Assembly: GCA_016933425.1 (NCBI GenBank)
Contig: JAFGAY010000225.1
Location: forward strand, 1-35,573
DNA length: 35,573 nt
Reading direction: 5' to 3'
DNA from: Pirellulales bacterium
GTDB taxonomy: Bacteria > Planctomycetota > Planctomycetia > Pirellulales > Thermoguttaceae
Shown here: positions 17,095 through 26,417 of the stretch, one piece after another
Layout: each line of letters opens with the position of its first letter
Numbering within the stretch: position 1 is the first letter of the stretch
Notes under the pieces: generated by a model
Databases searched by the model: none
The model's input: the letters and a program-made list of their open reading frames with translations, nothing else
What the model was told of the DNA's origin: nothing
Program-made: the position numbers and the translations under genes

Positions 17095-17210
17095 GGCGCC
17101 GACCTCGACCGAAAGACTCACCCTCACCGGCAGTCTAAATCGCCGTTGCCCGAACTGTCAACGGGAATTGCCGCGTCATGGCCCAGCTACTCCCGCATTC
17201 GGCCGGCGGT

Positions 17211-18470
17211 CTACCGTTCCGTTCCCGTGGCCAGCCGCAGGGCGATCCGGCAGGCCTGGCGAAACTTGGCCAGGTCCAATTGTTCGTCGGCCGTGTGAAC
17301 CGACATTTGTCCGGCGCCCAGGGTAACCGTCGACGCGCAGCAGGCGCTCAGGAAATTGGCGTCGAGCCCGCCGGAAGATATCTTCGTGACCGGCTCGCCG
17401 CCAACCCCGCGCACGGCCTCGCGGCAGGCGACCACGGCCGGGTCGTCGTCGGCCAGGCGGAACGATTCGTAATCGAGCACCGTGTCGATCTCGACCCGAC
17501 CACACGTGCCCTCGTCGTTGCGAACGGCCTTGGCCGCGTCGCGGAACGCTTTTTCGATGGCCGCGACGATCTTCTTGCGAAACGCGGGGTCGTGGCTCCG
17601 GGCTTCGGCGCGAACCAGGGCGTAAGGCGTGATGACGTTGGTCGCGTCGCCCGCCTGAACGATGCCGACGTTGCTCGTGCCCGTCTTATTGCCCTTGGTC
17701 ACCAGGCCAAGCCAGCCGTCCTGGTGCAATCGGGCGACGGCCAGCGACGCGATGGTGATCGCACTGACGCCGTTCTCGGGGTGCATGCCCGCGTGGCTAG
17801 CGCGGCCGTGGACTTGGATCGCGATCCGATAAGCGCCCGTGGCCCCGACGACCAGATCCTCGAATTCGCCGCCGTCGAAATTAAAACCCATCGTGGGCTT
17901 GCCCAACAGGCTCAGTTTAACCTGCTTGACCCCTTGCAGACCGAGTTCTTCTTGCACGGTCCAAAGAAACGTCAGTGGCGGATGGGGCAGGCCTCGCTCA
18001 ACGATCTCCAGCGCGGTGCTCAGAACAATGGCCACGCCGCTCCGGTCGTCGCCGCCTAGCGCCTTGTCCTTTTGGGCCGGCGCCAATCGACCGCCGCGCA
18101 CGACCGGTTTCACGCCGACGCACAAGGGGACCGTGTCCATGTGGGCCGAAAACATCCGCCGGCCGGCGCCGCGCACGTCCGCCGGCCCGTCGCCCGGCAG
18201 CGTGCAAACCAGATTGCCGATCTTTCCGGGCCGGGGCGTATGGCGATGGGCCTGATCGGTCTTGATGGCCGACTTCGACACGCCCGCTTCCAAAAGCCGC
18301 CGGGCAACATAGTCGGCCACGGCTTGTTCCTCGCCGCTGGGGCCGGCAATCGCCAACAACTCAAGAAGTATCTTTTCGGCACGCTTCAAATTCGGCTCGG
18401 GCGGAGCGGCTGTAGAGGGCGCGGACCGCTTGGCGGAGGTGGGACGTTTGGCCGTCGGTTTCTTTTTCAT
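17211..18470 (-). CDS. M20-type metallopeptidase, PepT-like
   Basis: A 419-residue zinc exopeptidase related to tripeptidase T. Metal-site motifs are SAHMDTV (H110, D112), GGDDRSGVA (D141), QEELGL (E174/E175), FDGGE (D199) and a C-terminal SVHTADEQ (H392). The dimerisation domain lies between (GRASHAGMHPENGVSA). It would cleave N-terminal residues from small peptides in the cytosol. The start is ATG 18470. An upstream Met at 18521 exists but has no better ribosome site. The first 25 residues are an unusual Lys/Ala/Pro/Ser-rich tail (KKKPTAKRPTSAKRSAPST), resembling histone-H1-like tails. The gene is alone on its transcript, divergent from the deoxyribosyltransferase-like gene. Confidence 0.88.
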   Translation of the reverse strand: MKKKPTAKRPTSAKRSAPSTAAPPEPNLKRAEKILLELLAIAGPSGEEQAVADYVARRLLEAGVSKSAIKTDQAHRHTPRPGKIGNLVCTLPGDGPADVRGAGRRMFSAHMDTVPLCVGVKPVVRGGRLAPAQKDKALGGDDRSGVAIVLSTALEIVERGLPHPPLTFLWTVQEELGLQGVKQVKLSLLGKPTMGFNFDGGEFEDLVVGATGAYRIAIQVHGRASHAGMHPENGVSAITIASLAVARLHQDGWLGLVTKGNKTGTSNVGIVQAGDATNVITPYALVRAEARSHDPAFRKKIVAAIEKAFRDAAKAVRNDEGTCGRVEIDTVLDYESFRLADDDPAVVACREAVRGVGGEPVTKISSGGLDANFLSACCASTVTLGAGQMSVHTADEQLDLAKFRQACRIALRLATGTER

Positions 18471-18625
18471 GGTTTGGCATTCATGGCGAAAAGGGTGCGG
18501 ATGGGTCGCCCGGCCATGCAATTCGGCCGAGTTTGCCCTTATCCTAACGGATTGACGTTCCGTCGCAAGCCACCGCCGGACATTGCCCCCCAGGACGAAT
18601 GGAATATATTGAAAAGAAAGGATCG

Positions 18626-18698
18626 GTAGGCCGGGTCATGATCCGGCAACGAAAATCGCCGGCCAACGCCGCAACCGCCGGGTTATAACCCGGCCTAC
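18626..18698. repeat. Nested palindromic repeat (BIME-like) in intergenic space
   Basis: Outer perfect arms GTAGGCCGGGT (18626-18636) and ACCCGGCCTAC (18688-18698). Each half also folds on itself: GCCGGGTCATGATCCGGC (18630-18647) and GCCGGGTTATAACCCGGC (18677-18694). The structure resembles paired REP hairpins in opposite orientation, with a sequence unlike the REPs at 28 kb. It lies in the divergent region before the deoxyribosyltransferase-like gene. Confidence 0.6.
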
Positions 18699-18761
18699 GG
18701 AGGTTTCCTCATACATTATTCCCTGTTTCCGTTCCCTCGATTCTCATACCAAGTCAAGTCC

Positions 18762-19205
18762 ATGCAAATCTTCCTCGCGGGCATCATTCAAGGATCGCTG
18801 GCCGAGCCGGTGGTCCACTGCCAGGATTACCGTCGCCGGCTCAAGGAGCTTCTGGCCAAACATCTGCCCGACGCTTGCGTCTATGATCCCGTAGCCGGCC
18901 ATGCCGACTCGATCCAATACGACGACGCGACCGGCCGAACCGTGTTCACCCACCACGCCCAGATGTGCCGCGAGGTCGACGTCCTCTTGGCCTTCGTGCC
19001 CGAGGCGTCGATGGGCACGGCCATCGAAATGTGGGAGGCCTATCGCCACGGCGCGGCCGTGATCGTCATCAGTCCGCTCGCGGTCAATTGGGTTATCCGG
19101 TTTTTCAGCCACGCGATTTTTCCGGATCTTGATGCGTTTGAAAGTGAATTATGCTCGGGCCGACTCGCACGGCGCATCGCCGAAATACGCGACAACTCGC
19201 CATGA
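18762..19205 (+). CDS. Nucleoside 2-deoxyribosyltransferase-like protein
   Basis: A 147-residue single-domain protein with the Rossmann-like pattern of the nucleoside 2-deoxyribosyltransferase family. It begins MQIFLAGIIQG (first strand and nucleotide loop), continues with VDVLLAFVPEASMGTAIEMWEAY, where the glutamate after GTA is placed as the family's catalytic nucleophile, and then has HGAAVIVISPL. The family transfers deoxyribose between bases or hydrolyses nucleosides and nucleotides. The thymidylate synthase-family gene at 27 kb shows that deoxynucleotide metabolism is represented, but it is not linked. The start has no obvious Shine-Dalgarno. It could also be a TIR/NDT-like protein of unrelated role. 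Confidence 0.6.
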   Translation: MQIFLAGIIQGSLAEPVVHCQDYRRRLKELLAKHLPDACVYDPVAGHADSIQYDDATGRTVFTHHAQMCREVDVLLAFVPEASMGTAIEMWEAYRHGAAVIVISPLAVNWVIRFFSHAIFPDLDAFESELCSGRLARRIAEIRDNSP

Positions 19206-19288
19206 TTGTTCCCGCGCGGGCAAAACGAGACCAGCCTGAATGACACGATGAACTACAAAACCCGTTCTATTATTCCGCGCGTGTTTCC

Positions 19289-20326
19289 ATGTTGAACCTA
19301 CTCGACCAAACGTCCGATCAGCTCCGCGGCTGGTTCGCCGAGCGAGGGCTGCCCGGCTATCGGGCGAGACAGGTTTGGCGCTGGATTTTCGCGCGGCGCG
19401 CCGAACGATTCGACCAGATGACCGACCTGCCCGGCCAACTGCGCCAAGCGTTGAACGCCGCGTTTCGGCTTTGGACCAGCCGGATCGCGGCCCATCAGCG
19501 CGCCGACGACGGCGCCGAGAAACTGCTCGTCGAAATGACCGACGGCCAGCGGGTCGAATGCGTTTTGCTGCGCGACGACCGCGGGCATTGCACCATCTGC
19601 ATCAGCACCCAGGCCGGCTGCGCGATGGGCTGCGCGTTCTGCGCCAGCGGCATGGACGGGCTCGCGAGGAATCTGACCTCGGGCGAGATTCTTGAACAAA
19701 TGCTCCGCCTGCAACAGTGTCTCGCGGCCGGCGAACGAATCAGCCACATCGTCGTTATGGGCATGGGCGAGCCGCTGGCCAATCTCGACAACCTGCTCCC
19801 TGCACTGGCCTTGGCCGCGAGCCCCGAGGGACTCGGAATCAGCCCACGGCGCGTCACGATCTCGACCGTGGGCCTGCCCGAGGGAATCGGCCGCCTGGCC
19901 GACGAAAACCGGCCCTACCACCTGGCCGTTTCGCTTCATGCCGCCGACGATGACCTGCGCAGCCGTTTGGCGCCGGCCAACCGGCGTTGGGGCGTCGCGG
20001 CCATTCTCGCGGCGGCCGACGATTATTTCACGCGGACGGGCCGCCGCGTGACGTTCGAGGTGGTGCTCCTGGGCGGCGTGAACGACCGGCCGGAACACGC
20101 CCGATCGCTGGTCGAGCGACTCGGCGGACGGCCGGCGCTGGTCAACTTGATTCCATTCAATCCGGTGGCCGGGCTGCCTTTCGCCGCGCCGCGCTCGGCC
20201 GACGTGGCCCGATTCGCCGACACGCTCCGCGCGGCAGGGCTGGCGGTCAAAATTCGCTACCGCAAGGGCGACGCGATCGACGCGGCCTGCGGACAGCTTC
20301 GACGGCGGGAACGTGGACAGGAGTGA
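19289..20326 (+). CDS. rlmN: RlmN-type 23S rRNA/tRNA adenine-C2 methyltransferase
   Basis: A 345-residue radical SAM methyltransferase that methylates C2 of adenine in 23S rRNA (A2503) and some tRNAs. It has the N-terminal RlmN domain (GLPGYRARQVWRWIF), the iron-sulfur motif CxxxCxxC (C111, C115, C118 in CAMGCAFC), MGMGEPLANLDNLL, SLHAADDDLRSRL and VLLGGVNDRPEHA. It ends with the C-terminal catalytic cysteine in DAACGQL (C334). The length is slightly below E. coli RlmN but complete. No clear Shine-Dalgarno is seen, though the N-terminus aligns well from this Met. Cfr would be the main alternative. The overall pattern fits housekeeping RlmN, and no resistance context is seen. Confidence 0.92.
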   Translation: MLNLLDQTSDQLRGWFAERGLPGYRARQVWRWIFARRAERFDQMTDLPGQLRQALNAAFRLWTSRIAAHQRADDGAEKLLVEMTDGQRVECVLLRDDRGHCTICISTQAGCAMGCAFCASGMDGLARNLTSGEILEQMLRLQQCLAAGERISHIVVMGMGEPLANLDNLLPALALAASPEGLGISPRRVTISTVGLPEGIGRLADENRPYHLAVSLHAADDDLRSRLAPANRRWGVAAILAAADDYFTRTGRRVTFEVVLLGGVNDRPEHARSLVERLGGRPALVNLIPFNPVAGLPFAAPRSADVARFADTLRAAGLAVKIRYRKGDAIDAACGQLRRRERGQE

Positions 20327-20342
20327 CTTTTTTTGTTTTTTG

Positions 20343-20367
20343 ACAGGATTTACAGGATGAACAGGAT
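20343..20367. repeat. Three ACAGGAT units with 9-bp period
   Basis: ACAGGAT occurs at 20343, 20352 and 20361, separated by two variable bases, directly downstream of rlmN and next to T-rich tracts. It is non-coding. It resembles short dispersed periodic repeats, but a single cluster is seen here. Confidence 0.5.
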
Positions 20368-20546
20368 TTTATTTTTTGGGAATAATTGAAGGGGCAGCGG
20401 GCTCTATATTGACGTCTGGTGTTATGGATACGCTGGAACTCGTGTCGATCTCGCTCAATTAGGGGGAATACGATCGGAGTCGCCATTCCACTATAATTTC
20501 TGCGCGTATCGCGTGTTTCGATCACCCCGGTTACGGAGGCGGAACC

Positions 20547-21968
20547 ATGGAAACCTTCAGGGAAAGTTCATGGGGGTTGGCGGTCGGATGGGGCATTCTT
20601 CTGGGGATGTGCGATCTGGCAATGGCCCAAGGCAGCCCGCCGGCCGACGCCGCCGCGACGGCCAATGAACCCGAGAAAATGATCTCGGTCACCATCGAAT
20701 ACGCCAAAGGCGGACTCGTGAAAGTGTGGCCCACGCTCAGCCCGGGCGTCGATGTGGTCAACCTCGGCGGCATGAGCGCCGACGGCCAGCCGCGATCGAA
20801 CCGGCTTACCTTCGACTGCCTGCCGGGCGCGATGGTCTATTTGATTGCCGGGCCGGCAGAACCGGATGCAACGAACGATGCAAAACCACCGGCAATAGGA
20901 TCGCCACCGGTCCAGCGCGAAGCCGAGCTGTTTCTCGCGATTCAACCGGGCGACGATCGTCAAACGCTCAAGCTGCGCGTCGATCCGCCCTTTGTCTACG
21001 CCAACGATAAGCCCGTCTGGATGGACGTTTCGGCGCCGAAGATCGAGAAAAAGGATGTTCAAAAGGAGGACCTGGCCCAACTTCAAAAGGTATATGCCGA
21101 GGAAGTCTTGGAGAAACTGAAGAATTTGAACCGGACGCCGGCGGTTTGGAAACGTTTTGGCCTGCACGTCGAATTAGTTGCGGACCGCGCGCCCGTCCTC
21201 GAAGCCCTCAAGGGCGCCGGCGTGGGTGTTTATCTCGATACATCGTCGAGCGAGGCTTCGGAGGCGGCCGGCGATGCGTTTTGGCAAGCCCTGGCCGCCG
21301 TCAAACCACGCCAATTGATGATCGGCGCCGGCGATTTGAGCCGATTGCCGGGCGAGGTGTCGTTTGTTGAAACGCTCTTTTTGAACGTAGATTCGGACGG
21401 AATCCCCGATGACTTGTCCCGTTTTTCCCATCTGCGAAACCTGGTTTTGGTGGGCAATAAAAGCACGATTGATTTCGCCGGAGTGGAAAAACTCACGCGG
21501 CTTCGGGCGATCGGTGTTTTCATGGCCAAGTGCAAAAACGTCGACCGGCTCGGCCGGCTCGATCAGCTTCAATATCTGTCGCTTCTGGGCGACGAGGACG
21601 AGCCCATGATAGGCGCGGCCGTTCTGGCCAAACTTCCGCGGCTTCAGTACCTGGCCGCGGCGACACCGGACGGCGATTTATCGTTCGTCGCGAAAATGCC
21701 CCACTTGCGAACGCTCTGTATACCGGTCGCCAAGCAGCAGGATTTCGAGCCGCTGACAAAACTTGAGTCGCTGCGGTGCCTGGCCATTGGCGGTGGAGAC
21801 GCCGACGCAAGAGAAAGCCTCGAATCCGGGAGCCTCAAGGAGTTCCATCAGGCGCGGCCCAACGTGAAGATCGTCCCCTACCAGGGCATTTGTCTCGGCT
21901 CGTTCTGGCTGGTGCCGCTGGCAATCGGCGCGGCCGTCGTTGCCCGGGTAATCCGGCGGCGCGACTAA
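20547..21968 (+). CDS. Exported LRR-like protein with C-terminal membrane anchor
   Basis: A 473-residue hypothetical protein. It has an N-terminal signal (hydrophobic residues 10-27, then AMAQG), an unrecognised domain to about 280, and leucine-rich repeat-like units from about 288 to 430 (FSHLRNLVLVGN, LTRLRAIGVF, LDQLQYLSLLGD, LPRLQYLAAAT, MPHLRTLCIPV, LESLRCLAIGG). A C-terminal transmembrane segment follows at about 450-466, ending in RVIRRRD. Topology is therefore a large exocytoplasmic domain anchored at the C-terminus, rather like sortase-type anchoring, but no LPXTG is present. The Shine-Dalgarno GGAGG (20535-20539) supports the start. A perfect TATAAT at 20492-20497 might be a -10. 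The function is unknown; LRRs usually mediate binding. Confidence 0.75.
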   Translation: METFRESSWGLAVGWGILLGMCDLAMAQGSPPADAAATANEPEKMISVTIEYAKGGLVKVWPTLSPGVDVVNLGGMSADGQPRSNRLTFDCLPGAMVYLIAGPAEPDATNDAKPPAIGSPPVQREAELFLAIQPGDDRQTLKLRVDPPFVYANDKPVWMDVSAPKIEKKDVQKEDLAQLQKVYAEEVLEKLKNLNRTPAVWKRFGLHVELVADRAPVLEALKGAGVGVYLDTSSSEASEAAGDAFWQALAAVKPRQLMIGAGDLSRLPGEVSFVETLFLNVDSDGIPDDLSRFSHLRNLVLVGNKSTIDFAGVEKLTRLRAIGVFMAKCKNVDRLGRLDQLQYLSLLGDEDEPMIGAAVLAKLPRLQYLAAATPDGDLSFVAKMPHLRTLCIPVAKQQDFEPLTKLESLRCLAIGGGDADARESLESGSLKEFHQARPNVKIVPYQGICLGSFWLVPLAIGAAVVARVIRRRD

Positions 21969-22009
21969 CATCTCGCTTGCCGAGTTCTCCAGACACCCGA
22001 AATGCCACA

Positions 22010-22654
22010 ATGAAACACATTGCCTCATGCGTTTGGGTCTGTCTGTTCGCGGCGGCCGCGGTCGGCTTCGCGCTGGTGGTTCATCGGGCCGATTGGGCCA
22101 TGTGGCGGTGGCTGTTTCTTGCGCTCATGGGGCTTGGACTCTGCGGCGGCTGGGCAACGCTCGACGATCCGGCGGGAACCCTCTGGGGACGAATTCGTTC
22201 GCCACGGCCCGCGTACTGGATCGTCGCCCTGGCGTGTCTGGGCCTCGTGCTGGCGGTGTGCTATCGCCGACTGTTGGAAATGCCCGGTTTTCCGTCGTCG
22301 CTCCATGCATTCGTCGTGGCGGCCGCGTGCATCGGCCTGACCGAAGAGTTCTTATGGCGCGGCTGGATCCAAGGCGCGCTGGCCGGATTGCTCGGATGGC
22401 CGACGGCCGTGCTGTTGGCCGCCGCGTCGCACGCCGCTTATAAAACGGCCTTGTTCATATTTCCTCCCGTTGGGCAATCGCCCTTTTCGATCGCGTCGCT
22501 GGCCTTTTTGGCCGGATGCACGTTTGTGGTCGGCGCCGGCCTTGGCTTTTCTCGCGTCAGGCAAGGCACGATCGGCCCGGCGATTGCGTTTCACGTCGTA
22601 TTTGACATACTGGTTTACGGTTCGCGCGCGACCGCGCCCTGGTGGGTGTGGTAA
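22010..22654 (+). CDS. CPBP family intramembrane metalloprotease
   Basis: A 214-residue polytopic membrane protein of the CPBP (CAAX protease and bacteriocin-processing, Abi) family. Motif 1 is TEEFLWRG (E112, E113, R117). Motif 2 has H141 in ASHAAY, and motif 3 has H195 in FHVVFD; together these form the intramembrane glutamyl active site. Hydrophobic helices lie near 5-25, 32-48, 70-86, 98-112, 124-141 and 160-180. I use the ATG at 22010 because the frame before it overlaps the LRR gene out of frame. No Shine-Dalgarno is obvious. The gap to the radical SAM gene is 15 bp, so the two are probably one operon. Confidence 0.82.
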   Translation: MKHIASCVWVCLFAAAAVGFALVVHRADWAMWRWLFLALMGLGLCGGWATLDDPAGTLWGRIRSPRPAYWIVALACLGLVLAVCYRRLLEMPGFPSSLHAFVVAAACIGLTEEFLWRGWIQGALAGLLGWPTAVLLAAASHAAYKTALFIFPPVGQSPFSIASLAFLAGCTFVVGAGLGFSRVRQGTIGPAIAFHVVFDILVYGSRATAPWWVW

Positions 22655-22669
22655 TCACGGATTGGCCCC

Positions 22670-23962
22670 ATGGTTCATTTTCGTCAGACGATCCAAATCC
22701 TGCGAATGCTCGCCGATCCACGAATCGCCAGGGTTCCCTTTCGCATATTGCGGCAAATCGGTCCTCGGGGCGGCCGGCAACGCGAGTCCGGCACGTGGCG
22801 AGAGCGGTTTCGCGCGGTCGCGTTTCTCTGGCGATGGCTTGCCGATCAACGGCTCACGCGGCATCGAGGCCAATGGGTCATCCATTCTTTCCTGCCGCCG
22901 TTTCCCGGCCGGGGATTCGACCGCACGTTCGAAAATCTTTTGCCCGGCGGTCCGAGGCGTCTCCACTCGGCTTTTCTCGCGCTGACCGACCAGTGTCCGG
23001 CCGATTGTTCGTATTGCAGCATGAAAAACCGCCGTCCCGCGCCGCCGCTGAATCGAGAGGAATGGCTCGGGGTGATCGAACAAGTTCACGGATTGGGCGC
23101 GAGCCTGATCGGCTTGACCGGCGGCGAACCCCTGCTGCGGCCGGACTTGCCCGAGCTGGTTCGCGCGGCCCACGAAGGCGGGGCCGAGGTGGTCTTGTTC
23201 ACCTCGGGACTCGGCGCGACGCCCGAGCGAATCGACCAACTATGCGATGCAGGGCTCTGGGCAATGGGCGTGAGTCTCGACCGGACGTCGGCCGAGGCGG
23301 TCGATCGGGCGTGCCGCGTGCCCGGCGCATTCGACGCGGCGCTGGCCGCGCTGGCGGCCTCGCGCCGGTCGGGCCTCTACACGTTTATCAGCGCCGTGGC
23401 CGACCGCGACCTGGTCGCCTCGGGCGAACACAGGCGGCTGCACGAATTAGGCCGCCGGCTGGGAATTCATGAACTTCGCCTGACCGAGGCCATGCCGTGC
23501 GGCGGGCTTGCCGTGGACGGGCAGGACCGGCTGCTTACCCCGGAGCAAGTCGCGGAGCTGCGCCAATTCCACCGCGCGACCAACCGCCGCGGACGCGGAC
23601 CCAAGGTCTGCGCGTCGTGCGAGGTCGAAAGCCCCGAGTTCATCGGCTGCGTGGCCGGCGCGTTTCACCTTTACGTCGATCCGGCGGGCGAGGCATGCCC
23701 TTGCGATTTCACGCCGCTTGGGTTCGGCAATGTTCGCCAGGAACCGCTCGATGCAATCTGGCGGCGGATGACCCAAGCCATGGGCGGACCGCGGCGCGGC
23801 TGCTTCATTCACGAGCAAGCGGCGACCATCCGCCGGCACGCCGACGGCCGCGGCTATCCCCTGCCCCGCGAAGTGAGCTGCCACGTCGCCGCGCAAGCTC
23901 CCCGGACCCCGCTGCCCGACTACTTCGAATGCGTCACGCGGCAGTTTCTCGACGGGCGATAG
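22670..23962 (+). CDS. Radical SAM / SPASM domain protein
   Basis: A 430-residue radical S-adenosylmethionine enzyme. Residues 1-100 are a basic N-terminal region of unknown fold. The cluster motif CPADCSYC (C109, C113, C116) is followed by LTGGEPLLRPDL (SAM-binding GGE). The C-terminal SPASM-like region (about 315-400) has cysteines in VCASCE, GCVAGAFHLYVDP, CPCDF and CFIHEQ, able to hold auxiliary iron-sulfur clusters. GFGNVRQEPLDAIWRRM is the usual SPASM motif. Relatives modify peptides (PqqE-like, sactipeptide maturases) or act on unrelated substrates. It follows a CPBP protease by 15 bp. No short precursor peptide gene was found next to the pair. Confidence 0.85.
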   Translation: MVHFRQTIQILRMLADPRIARVPFRILRQIGPRGGRQRESGTWRERFRAVAFLWRWLADQRLTRHRGQWVIHSFLPPFPGRGFDRTFENLLPGGPRRLHSAFLALTDQCPADCSYCSMKNRRPAPPLNREEWLGVIEQVHGLGASLIGLTGGEPLLRPDLPELVRAAHEGGAEVVLFTSGLGATPERIDQLCDAGLWAMGVSLDRTSAEAVDRACRVPGAFDAALAALAASRRSGLYTFISAVADRDLVASGEHRRLHELGRRLGIHELRLTEAMPCGGLAVDGQDRLLTPEQVAELRQFHRATNRRGRGPKVCASCEVESPEFIGCVAGAFHLYVDPAGEACPCDFTPLGFGNVRQEPLDAIWRRMTQAMGGPRRGCFIHEQAATIRRHADGRGYPLPREVSCHVAAQAPRTPLPDYFECVTRQFLDGR

Positions 23963-24017
23963 CCTAGTTTATTATCAAGTTCCGCAACCTTGACCCACCC
24001 TACGTGAATCATTCGAA

Positions 24018-26417
24018 CTAGACATGCGCCTCGCAAGCCGCTTCTTCACGGTCGTGGTTCGGAAAGGATTCGTGCTTCTTGAAGTGGCACACCAGTTCGT
24101 GTAGCAATGTGGCTTGGGCACCGAGTTGCTGGCTGCTCGAAGCGATCTCTTGCGTTCCGGAGGTAGTTTGTTCGGTGATGGCGGCGACTTCCTGGATGGC
24201 TTTCGCGACTTCGTTGGCGTTTGAGGCCTGCTGGATGGTCGCGGTGGCGATTTCTTCGATTTTCGCGGCGGTCGCCTCGACGCCGATGATAATGGCCTTC
24301 AGCGCTTCGCCCGTCTCGTCGCTCAATTGGGTTCCCTCGCCGACGCGCTGGGTCGATTCGCGGATGAGCCGGGCGATTTCGTTGGCGGCCTGGTTCGAGC
24401 GTTCCGCCAGCTTTCGGACCTCGTCGGCCACGACGGCAAAGCCCATGCCGTGTTGGCCGGCCCGGGCGGCCTCGATCGCCGCGTTCAGCGCCAACAGGTT
24501 GGTCTGGCCCGCGATGTCGGAAATGACCTGGATGATTTCGCTCATCTGTTGGGAGCTGGAGCGGATCAGCTCCATGCCATCGATCGACCGGCTGACGGCC
24601 GCGCCGCCGCGCTGGGCGAGCGAATTGGTTTGCTTGGCCAGGTCGTTGGCCTCCGAAGCGTTCCGCCGGACGGCGTCGATCGAGTGGGCAAGCTCCTCGA
24701 TCGACGCGGCGATTTCCTCGACGCTCGTGCTTTGCGTCTGGGCTCCCTGGGCCAGCGACTGCGCGCCCTGGGCAACCAAGTAGGAAACCTCGCTGAATTG
24801 GTCGGCGCTTTCCGCGACCTGGCCGATGATCCGCGAGAGATCCTCGAGCATTCGGCCGATGCCCCGGGCAAGCGCATTGATCGACTCGTTCCCGGTGGTG
24901 GTGATCGGCTTCGTGAGATCGCCGGCCGCGGCGGCCGAGACGACGGCCAGAAGTTCGTCCACCTTGCGGCGCAGCTCTTCGGCTCGAAGGTGGTCTTCCT
25001 CGGCTTGCCGCCGTTGACGGGTGGTTTCCTCCTCGGCCCGGCGTTGCTCCTTCTCTTGCTGGCGGCGCTGGCGATCGGCGTCCTCGAGTCGGCGTTGCTC
25101 CTCGGCCTCGTCGGCGAGCCGCTGCTGTTCGGCCCGTTCCGCCAGGGCTTGCTTCTCGCGCTGGGCGGCGATCTGCATGTTTTCCATGGCCTTTTGCGTC
25201 GCGACAATCGATTGATTGATCGCTTGGGCCATCCGACCGATCTCGTCGTTCGTCTCGACGCGGCACGGCCGTGAGAAATTTTGCCGCGACAAGGCCACCA
25301 CGCTTTCGACGCATTCCAAGATCGGCCGCGTGAACTTGCGAGCGTCGAGCCACATGTACGTCAACGCCAGCGAGGCGCAAAGAACCCCGATCCCGATCAT
25401 TTTCCACATGGCCACCACGGCCTGATTTCGCTGGGTTTCGGCGCTCTGGGTAATGGCCGATCGGGGCGCTCGGATCTCGACCGACCATGGCATGGATTTT
25501 CGACCGATGGGAATGGGCGCGCAAGCGGCCAACTCGCCGTTATCCAGCCAAACCCGCCTTTCTCCCTTCATGGCAACGGCCAACCATTGCGTGGCGGCTT
25601 GCTTGCCGGTCCGATGGCTCGCCGCAAACTGCATGAGACTGGTTCCAACGGCCGCGGGCTTGGAGGTTGCCGCGCAAACGACGCCGTTCGGGCTGATCAC
25701 CGTCATCGTGCCCGATCGATGATACAGATCCACGTCATCGGCGAGCTTCTGGAGAAATTCCAATCGCAGGTCGACGCCCACGGCGCCCTGAAAACGCCCT
25801 TTGACGAGGATCGGCGCGAAAAGCGGAACCACCAACGTCGATTTCCCGACACCATCGACCATGCGCGGATTCAAGGCAATCTCGGCCAGAGACTTTTCGA
25901 CCCGGGCATAGCCGCCGTCCTCGGCGGCATAGTCGTCGCCGATTTCTAACACGATTTTGTTTCGTTCGATGCGCTTCCATCGGGGAACAAAGCGTCCCTG
26001 GTCGTTTTGGCCGGCTGCTTGCTCTGGTTTTACATCGCTGCCGTCGAAAGCATCGGGTTCCCAATAGGCATAGACGGCGTCAAAGGCCGGGTTGCTCTGC
26101 AAAACCGATTTCAGAATGCTGTTGATTCCGTCTCGATCCAATTCCAATTCGACGTGGTCATCGTGAATGCCGGCGAAGATTTGGGCCAGATTTCGGGCCG
26201 CGTCCATGCCGACGTCGAGCTTCGTCTGAATTTGCTTGGCGTATTGGTCGGCCATCGTGCCGCCGTTTCGCTTGGCCATTTCGACGGCTTCAACATACGA
26301 CCGGTCCACCTCGGCGCGCATGGCGAACACAGAGTAAGCCACGATCACCACCGTGGTGGCCAACAGGCACAGGCCCGTCGATATCACCATCTTGCTTCGG
26401 ATGGATGACGTCGGCAT
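24018..26417 (-). CDS. Methyl-accepting chemotaxis protein with Cache sensor and long charged coiled coil
   Basis: A 799-residue transmembrane receptor. TM1 is about 11-33. A periplasmic double-Cache-like domain spans about 40-320 ([41 protein letters not shown]). TM2 is about 337-355 and a HAMP about 357-410. Residues 412-488 are an unusual Glu/Arg/Gln-rich coiled coil. A second HAMP-like stretch follows (about 488-540). The methyl-accepting signalling domain (545-790) has the tip at [20 protein letters not shown] (635-654). The ATG at 26417 is chosen because upstream codons are not MCP-like and AAGAG precedes it. No CheA, CheW or CheR is nearby, so this is an orphan receptor. Ligand unknown: Cache domains bind small molecules such as amino acids or carboxylates. 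Confidence 0.92.
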   Translation of the reverse strand: MPTSSIRSKMVISTGLCLLATTVVIVAYSVFAMRAEVDRSYVEAVEMAKRNGGTMADQYAKQIQTKLDVGMDAARNLAQIFAGIHDDHVELELDRDGINSILKSVLQSNPAFDAVYAYWEPDAFDGSDVKPEQAAGQNDQGRFVPRWKRIERNKIVLEIGDDYAAEDGGYARVEKSLAEIALNPRMVDGVGKSTLVVPLFAPILVKGRFQGAVGVDLRLEFLQKLADDVDLYHRSGTMTVISPNGVVCAATSKPAAVGTSLMQFAASHRTGKQAATQWLAVAMKGERRVWLDNGELAACAPIPIGRKSMPWSVEIRAPRSAITQSAETQRNQAVVAMWKMIGIGVLCASLALTYMWLDARKFTRPILECVESVVALSRQNFSRPCRVETNDEIGRMAQAINQSIVATQKAMENMQIAAQREKQALAERAEQQRLADEAEEQRRLEDADRQRRQQEKEQRRAEEETTRQRRQAEEDHLRAEELRRKVDELLAVVSAAAAGDLTKPITTTGNESINALARGIGRMLEDLSRIIGQVAESADQFSEVSYLVAQGAQSLAQGAQTQSTSVEEIAASIEELAHSIDAVRRNASEANDLAKQTNSLAQRGGAAVSRSIDGMELIRSSSQQMSEIIQVISDIAGQTNLLALNAAIEAARAGQHGMGFAVVADEVRKLAERSNQAANEIARLIRESTQRVGEGTQLSDETGEALKAIIIGVEATAAKIEEIATATIQQASNANEVAKAIQEVAAITEQTTSGTQEIASSSQQLGAQATLLHELVCHFKKHESFPNHDREEAACEAHV

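Noticed and set aside
21776-22009. N-terminal extension of the CPBP gene
   Set aside because: It overlaps the LRR gene in another frame. The membrane protein begins naturally at the ATG at 22010.
24046-25524. 492-codon minus-strand frame over the chemoreceptor
   Set aside because: Shadow in another frame; the receptor has unmistakable MCP motifs.
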